A program made the translations under genes and the position numbers. Shown here piece after piece: positions 58,263 through 64,000 of a stretch of 64,000 bases of DNA. Each line of letters begins with the position of its first letter. Position 1 is the first letter of the stretch. This DNA is from Entophlyctis helioformis (lineage: Eukaryota > Chytridiomycota > Chytridiomycetes > Chytridiales > Chytriomycetaceae), in NCBI GenBank assembly GCA_025526915.1, contig JAHLKH010000070.1:58110-122109 (forward strand), in the 5' to 3' direction. The notes under the pieces are model-generated. The model did not search any database, was not told the origin of the DNA, and saw nothing but the letters and a program-made list of their open reading frames with translations.

Positions 58263-59638
58263 ATGACGCACTGCAACTGGCAACCCGGCACCTACTACGC
58301 GACGGGCTCCGTCGTCTCGTTCGAGGGCTGCAACTACACGGTGCTGCAGGCAAGTGTCTCCCTCTGTCTCACGCTCGCTGTCTCTTGTCTCACGCTCGCT
58401 GTCTCACACACACACCCGCTCGCTCGCTGGCCCGTGCACTTGAACGGCGGCACGCTGCAGGCCCACAACTCGCAGAGCGACTGGGCCCCCTCGGTCGCTC
58501 ACTCGCTGTTCCAGAAGCAGCAGTCGTACGGCCAGCAGACCGGCTCGTACGGCCAGCAGCAGCAGCAGTCTTACGGCCAGCAGTCGTACGAGCAGCAGTC
58601 GTACGGCCACAACAACAACAACTCGTACGGCCAACACCAGCACCAGCAGCAGCAGCCTGGCTATGCCCAGCAGCCTGCCCAGGTGCCCGCCTACGCTCCT
58701 CCGCAGTCGCAGCCTCCCAAGCAGGAGGACACTGGCTTCTCTCCGCTGGCTGTGAGTGCCGCCTGTCGAATGTCGCCTGTCGTCGTCGCTTGCTCCGCCA
58801 AGCCAGATCTGCCAGATCTGTGACTCACATGCTCACCAATGCATCGTGCACCAACCAATGCAACCCGATCTGATCCAACCCAATCGGCATCGCAGGTCGG
58901 CGGCATGCTTGCTGGCGGTCTCCTCGGCGCGGCCGGCCTCGCTGGCGCCGTTGCCTACGGCGTGACGTCGCACGGCGACCACAAGGACCACGTCGACGAG
59001 GCCAACTGGACGCAGCAGAACTGGGAGCAGGACGCTCGCCGCCGCTTCGATGCCTACCAGAACGCTCTCCGTGCCGGCCAGCCCATGCCCGCCGTGCACT
59101 GGGTGCGTGTCGCGCTGTCTGTGTATCTGTCTGCCCCGCGTGTCTGTGCTTATGTGCTTCTGTTGCTGACACGGCCCTTCTTCGCTCGCTCCCTCCATCG
59201 CAGGTCCTTGCCCAGAAGGGCCAGATCCCGCAGAACGCCATCCCCGCCGGCTCTGAGCGCGACGGCAAGCCCATCTACGCCATCCGCACGTGGCACGAGA
59301 ACTCGCTGCAGGTCGGCAAGATGGTGCCTGGCTGGAACGGCGCCTCGCTCTCGTACGGCGGCAAGGAGTACTCGGGCTACCCCATTTACGAGGTGCTTGT
59401 CGGCAACCCCAACGCCGTGCGCTGGGTCGACATCTCGGGCCACTTCAACGCCAAGGCCATCCCCGGCCAGCTCATCGAGGCCGGCCACGAGCACAACCGC
59501 GACGCCATCTTCATTGCGCAGACGCAGCACGAGGGCAGCGTGCAGGTCGGCAAGGTCACCATTGGCAACGAGGCGCACATTGGCTACGGCGGCCGCGAGT
59601 ACTCCAAGAACGCCTACCGCGTGCTGTGCTTTGCCTGA
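58263..59638 (+). CDS. Chitin-binding-like (CBM5/12) + YGQQ linker + glycine zipper + DM9 protein
   Basis: Four exons, 58263-58349, 58461-58751, 58896-59102 and 59204-59638, total 1020 nt, 339 residues, no frame break. The first intron begins GC (CAG|GCAAGT). Residues 1-45 resemble a CBM5/12 chitin-binding module (CNWQPGTYYATGSVVSF, then YTVLQAHNSQSDWAPS). A 75-residue low-complexity linker has QSYGQQ repeats like FET-protein prion-like domains. Then a small glycine-rich hydrophobic segment (GGMLAGGLLGAAGLAGAVAYG), and two DM9 (DUF3421) repeats: AGSERDGKPIYAIRTWHENS with GKMVPGWNGASLSYGGKEY, and LIEAGHEHNRDAIFIAQTQH with GKVTIGNEAHIGYGGREY. DM9 proteins elsewhere are mannose-binding lectins. 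There is no signal peptide, so the site of action is uncertain. Context gives no pathway. Confidence 0.82.
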
Positions 59639-60033
59639 TCGAGCGACAGCCGAGCATGATTCCCATCCATCCATCCGTCCATCCATCCGTCCATCGTCGT
59701 GTGTCTACCATCCATCCATCCATCCATCCCAATGAACATTGTGTGACATCATCAGCCTTGGCCCAAATGACACCCTGCTTGTTGGCTGTGAAGGGAATCA
59801 TTGTCGCGTCGGTGTGCGCGTCCGTCCTCGCGTCGGAGCGCTTCGAGCATATCTTCCATAACTTCCACAAACAACCGATACTGAACAACTCACACTGGGC
59901 CGGACTCTGCCAGCCGCAAGCCTCGCCCTCGCACACGGACCTGTTGGCTGCAGTCAAGCAACGCCGCTCGCACCGCCAGCACCGTTCAGCTCAAGAGACG
60001 CATTGGCATACCCAGCCGGCGACCGCGGATACC
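59639..60033. other. 395-bp intergenic region with ATCC repeats
   Basis: After the CBM-DM9 stop: two clusters of (ATCC)n/(CCATCCGT)n at about 59663-59697 and 59710-59732, then sequence without coding pattern up to the receptor ATG at 60034. It holds the 3' end of one gene and the promoter of the next; no TATA seen. Confidence 0.6.
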
Positions 60034-63000
60034 ATGACGCTGCCATCGACCCTCGACGCGGCCACTGCCCGTGCGTACATCCTCGCATCTGACATCCTCA
60101 ACGGCGTCTCGGCCTTTCTCTCGCTCGTCGTTATCTTCATCTACCTGCTCCTCCGGCACAACCTGCCCGTCATGTACGTCGCCTCCTGCCCTCCAAACGC
60201 ATCCGGTCAGCCAGCCAGCCAGCCATCCAGTCGTTCGACTCGCCCTGCTGCTGCGCGTCTACATACTCTTACTGACCTGCACGCGCTGTTTGGCGTTGAA
60301 CATGGGTGACGCCCGGGTGACGGCCACGCACGAATCATCACATATATACACACACAGAGCCAACCGTGTCACGCTGCGACTCGCTGTCGCCATCTCGACC
60401 GCCGACCTGTTTTACAGCATCTCCAACATCTTCGTGGTCGAGCTGTACACGGACCAAAGCCGTGTCTGCGCAGGGTCCATGTTTCTCCACCTCGTTGCCG
60501 GGCTTGCGTCTGTAAGCCCACCCGCGTATCCGCCTTTCTGTCTGCTTGTCTGCCCACATCTGCTTGTCTGCTTGTCTGCCCACATCCAACCAACATCCTC
60601 GCTTTCCGGCGTACTGACATGAGCATGGAAACGCATACATGGCTTAGATGATGCTGGCCACCATGGTCGCGGTCAACCTCCACATTGTGTTTCTGTTGCG
60701 GCTCCAGAACACGCTGTGGTGTGAGAAATGGTACTATATTGTGTCCTTGGCCGTGCCGCTTGGGTTGGCGGCTTCGCAAGTGGGTCAAGGTACGGTCTGT
60801 GCGAGTGTATGTGTGTCTGAGTGAGAGATCGGTGAAGAGAGGCCGACTGACAGCTGGACAGGGCATCTGGGGACTGGTGGCGAGGGCTGCGGATACATGT
60901 TTCCAAGTGACTGGACCACGACACGACGGCAGCTCGAGATCCTGTAAGACGAGTGATGGCTGGAGGTGTACATGCGTATGCGTGCGTGTATGCGGGTTGG
61001 ACTGACTGCGCATGCGCTGTTTGGCGGACAGGCTGGTGTGGTATGGATGGGTCGCCATCACAGTGTTTGCATCCATCATTGCCACCTACGTGCTGTGGAG
61101 CGAGATGCACAAGCAAATATCAAGGAGGCAGATGCCGTCGCGGCGTGTCAAGCTGTTTGTGCAGCTGCGACGCACGATCCTGCGGCTGTCCTGGTGAGCA
61201 GCCTGATCCCTCTTGTCGAGCACGCGCAGGCAAACGCGGGCAGTGCGCTGACAGTCATCGGACAGTTACTCGCTGGTGCCGTTTCTGTCCCAGGCCGTGG
61301 CGTTTACAGCGTATGCCATACGTGACGCCGGACATGTGCGAGGCATGGGCCGCATGTTCGAGGCCAGCCAGGTACAAACGCGCTACTCCCCATCGTCACC
61401 GCGGCAGTCACGCACACACTGACGTATCACCATGTGACCAGGGACTGCTGCACGCGATTGTGTTCTTTTACGATCCGGCCATGGCGATTGTGCTTGAAGA
61501 TGTGCGGCAGTACCTCATTGACAAGTACGTGCTGGAGCTGGAAGAGAAGCTGTACGGCCACCACGTCATGGCGGCGCAGCTGGAAGAAGAGTACAATGCG
61601 CATTACGGTGCTCTTGGCGATGCTGACTACGGCAACGGAAACGACGCCAACAACGGCATCGGGAGTCCAGACGTGGATCATCAGAGCGATGCGGATGATG
61701 GTCTGGATGGCGGCATGGGCAGGCAGCGCGGCGAGTACGCCCCACTGGGTACAGGCGGCAGTGGCATCAACTCTGAAGGCGTTCAGGTGATGGCGCTCGG
61801 TGGCGGTCCGCCCCACCAACATGCTTCCGCGTTCTACAGTGCTGGATACTTGTCCGACAGCGCGACGGGTCCGTCGTTTCAGCAGCAGCAGCAAGTGCCG
61901 TTGATGGCAGTGTTGCCGCCACCGCCGCAGAGACTGCACGATCTGGAGGAAATGGACGAATCGGCGTCGGATGGCGGCCGGGCCTCTGGCGACTACGGCG
62001 ACGACGATCCGACCCAGCAGCAAGAATCGATGGTCGGAACGAATCCGTTTGCCAGCACCGACCAGCAACATCAACAGCAGCAACAACAGCATCTCATCCA
62101 GCATCAACAGCCGCAACCGTCGTCACCGTCCGTGCAGCGGATAGCCAAGCCCGACGCGCCAAGCCCAAGCCGGCGGCACTCGCTCGCCATTGCCACGTCG
62201 CTCGAGATGCACACGCCGCAACGGCCCTCTGCGTCCGACTCGACGCGTCTGCCGTCGCCCACCAGTGCAGCGGTGGACGGCAGCGAAAGCAGCATGCATC
62301 TCATCGGTCGCCCATCGCAAGGCAAGCCGCCCGCCAAACACGTGCAGGTCATTGACCCGTCGCATCCGCGGCCCGCAGGCACCGCACCGCTGCGTGCACC
62401 ACCGCTCCCGGCAGCCGCGCCGGCACCAGGCGTGTGGGGCGACACCGACACGGAACTGGACGTGCGCGTTGATATCCAGGAGGTCGCGGTCGCCAAGACA
62501 CTGCCGCCACCTGGCCGCCGCTTGTCGCGTCCGCAGGTGCAGCCGTATATCCCCGCACCGCCCGCTGGTACGGACGCGGCGGTCTACATGGGCACGGCTG
62601 CCCACATGCACACTGGCGCCATCAGCACCAGCGATGCAGCTGCAGCCGCAGCGGCAGACACGCAGCACGACACGCAACGCGATACGGACCAGATGGTCTA
62701 CACTGCACCACCCGAGCCGCCACCCGACGACCCCGCCGCCAACAACGATGCTCATGCTCATGCAGTTGCCGATGCCGATGCCGACGCCGACGCTGTGCGC
62801 ACACAGCACTATAACAATTTCCACGACCATGCGGCAAGACGAGCGTCCATCATGACGATGCGGCCGCGCTTCACCCGCTGGCAATGGTTCATGTACTGGG
62901 CCGTGTCGACGTTCCTCATGGACCCGATCGATCCGGGAGTATCGAGCTGCGAGGCCGGGCACCAGACGCCGGGCGACGGCGCGCCGGAGCAAACGCAGGC

Positions 63001-64000
63001 CGAGGAGGTCGATGGCGAAAAGGGTGCCGGCGGTAACGGCATGGGGCGATGGCGGTGTACCGCTGAGCACGCCGACAGCCTCGCAGATTGGCGGCGGCGG
63101 TGTGAGCGGCGTGTCGCCGTTGAGCGAACGACACCGGCTGCGTGTCCCGCTGCGGCGTGCGAGTGTCGCGTCGGCGGCTGACCCGAAAGCCATGAGCGGC
63201 GGATCGATTGCAGGGCCGTTGGCTGCGGCTCCCACACCGGTACCCACGCCGGCACCCACACCGGCCGGCTCGCCGTTCAGCGTCTTTGTCGGTGCCATGG
63301 CTGGCGCGTTTGTGTCGGGTCCGGTGGCTCCCGGTCCCTCCACGGGCTTCATGACCGGCCGGCGTGGCACCGCGTTTTCCATCACAAGTATCGGCGGCGG
63401 CGGCGGCGGTGGTGGGTCTCGGAACACCAGTGCATCCAAGCTGCCGCAACCCGGTATACTGGTGGCGGTGGCGGGAAAGCAAGACACGGCGATCATGGCG
63501 ACGACGACGATGATGATGACGATGACGATCTACCGGATGGGCCGATTGTGCTTGTGCGGCTTGATCCCAAGAGCAACGATCCGAGCATCCGGCCGCTGGA
63601 CGACCGGTACGGGTACCGCGTGCTGACGAGTCGGCCGGACCCTGTGTTGCCGATGCAGGCACCCGTGACAACGAGTCCCGTGTCTGCTGGGTCGGCGCAG
63701 CCCGGTGGCGGGCAGGGATCGCCTGGTCTACCGCATGCACGGCATGGCCGACTGCCCTCGATCTCGCCGTCGCGTATGGGAGGAGGTGTAGGAGGAGGAG
63801 GAGCCACCATACCAATGCCGCAACGCGCGCCGAGTGCCGGGTCGCTGTTTTCCGCACAGCCCACGGACGCGCTCGGCAACCCCACATTGCCGCCACCATC
63901 AACAGCAGCAGCAGCAGCAGCAGCAACGGGGACGGGGACAGCAGCCGGCGATTTCGGCCAAACAGTACGGTGGCCAGTTCTATTACTCACTGGCGCGTTT
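60034..64000 (+). CDS. Seven-helix (GPCR-like) receptor with very long disordered C-tail; 3' end outside window
   Basis: Starts at ATG 60034 (MTLPSTLDAATARAY). Exons 60034-60173, 60358-60511, 60648-60789, from 60862, then about 61030-61190, about 61270-61370 and from about 61441. Helices: ILNGVSAFLSLVVIFIYLLL; LRLAVAISTADLFYSISNIF; FLHLVAGLAS-MMLATMVAV; YYIVSLAVPLGLAA; extracellular loop with Cys (EGCGYMFPSDW); LVWYGWVAITVFASIIATYV; a basic third loop (RRQMPSRRVKLFVQLRR); LVPFLSQAVAFTAYAI; and GLLHAIVFFYDPAMAIVL. Layout resembles fungal Git3/Gpr1-like or cAMP-receptor-like GPCRs; the ligand is unknown. The tail exceeds 800 residues: Gln runs, an acidic run of about ten Asp, many Ser-Pro sites. 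Frame changes near 62937 and 63454 look like missing G in short runs. A Trp-rich piece WQWFMYWAVSTFLMDPI (about 62880) may be a buried or membrane-associated segment. Confidence 0.75.

Noticed and set aside
59663..59732. ATCC clusters as a possible mobile-element end
   Set aside because: Simple microsatellite without terminal inverted repeats, target duplication or transposase nearby.

Overview
This window is nuclear DNA of a GC-rich eukaryote with many short introns (mostly 65-160 nt, GT-AG with a few GC-AG; some carry a TACTAAC-type branch site). The gene content points to a zoosporic (flagellated) early-diverging fungus, most likely a chytrid or relative. The fungal evidence is a GPI-anchored Crh-type GH16 cell-wall enzyme, an Mpe1-type polyadenylation factor, an Rvs167-type BAR-SH3 protein and a fused MadBub checkpoint kinase. 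The zoosporic evidence is a large family of CNBD2-like cyclic-nucleotide-binding-domain proteins (in animals a sperm-associated family) and a possible SAS-6/XRCC4-like head. Species placement is inference.

Layout. 1-7.3 kb, minus strand: a partial uncharacterised gene with two 'FFHYT' segments, a family-16 protein methyltransferase, a short protein with an N-terminal PIP box, and a TBC1D5-type Rab-GAP. 7.3-39.3 kb, plus strand: seven consecutive head-to-tail genes (called A to G here) for CNBD2-like proteins. Each has a very long Ser/Pro/Gln-rich tail, a short basic helix, two cNMP-binding-type domains and a conserved C-terminal helix. 39.4-42.3 kb, minus: a four-span membrane protein and the BAR-SH3 protein. 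42.3-47.2 kb, plus: a MadBub (BUB1/BUBR1/MAD3) kinase sharing a 52-bp divergent promoter with the BAR gene. 47.6-55.4 kb: a DUF4097-like beta-helix protein (-), a Crh GH16 enzyme (+), a very acidic protein (+) and Mpe1/RBBP6 (-). 55.7-64 kb: a 4CL-like acyl-CoA ligase ending in a peroxisomal AKL signal (-), a CBM5/12-DM9 protein with a YGQQ low-complexity linker (+), and a seven-helix receptor with a long C-tail running off the window (+).

Main observations. (i) The seven-gene array has a shared exon architecture in which a 14-nt micro-exon joins the two cNMP domains; four copies keep it as a separate exon, and the other three have lost one or both flanking introns. (ii) Copies A and C are nearly identical over their 3' halves, introns included, although B lies between them. 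(iii) The MadBub protein keeps the complete ancestral motif set (KEN1, TPR, ABBA-KEN2-ABBA, GLEBS-like, kinase). (iv) At least sixteen places, in the array and in single-copy genes, shift the reading frame by one base. Most look one base short in a small homopolymer, which suggests consensus errors rather than pseudogenes. Protein boundaries in the low-complexity regions are therefore approximate. No tRNA, rRNA, transposon or CRISPR array was recognised.
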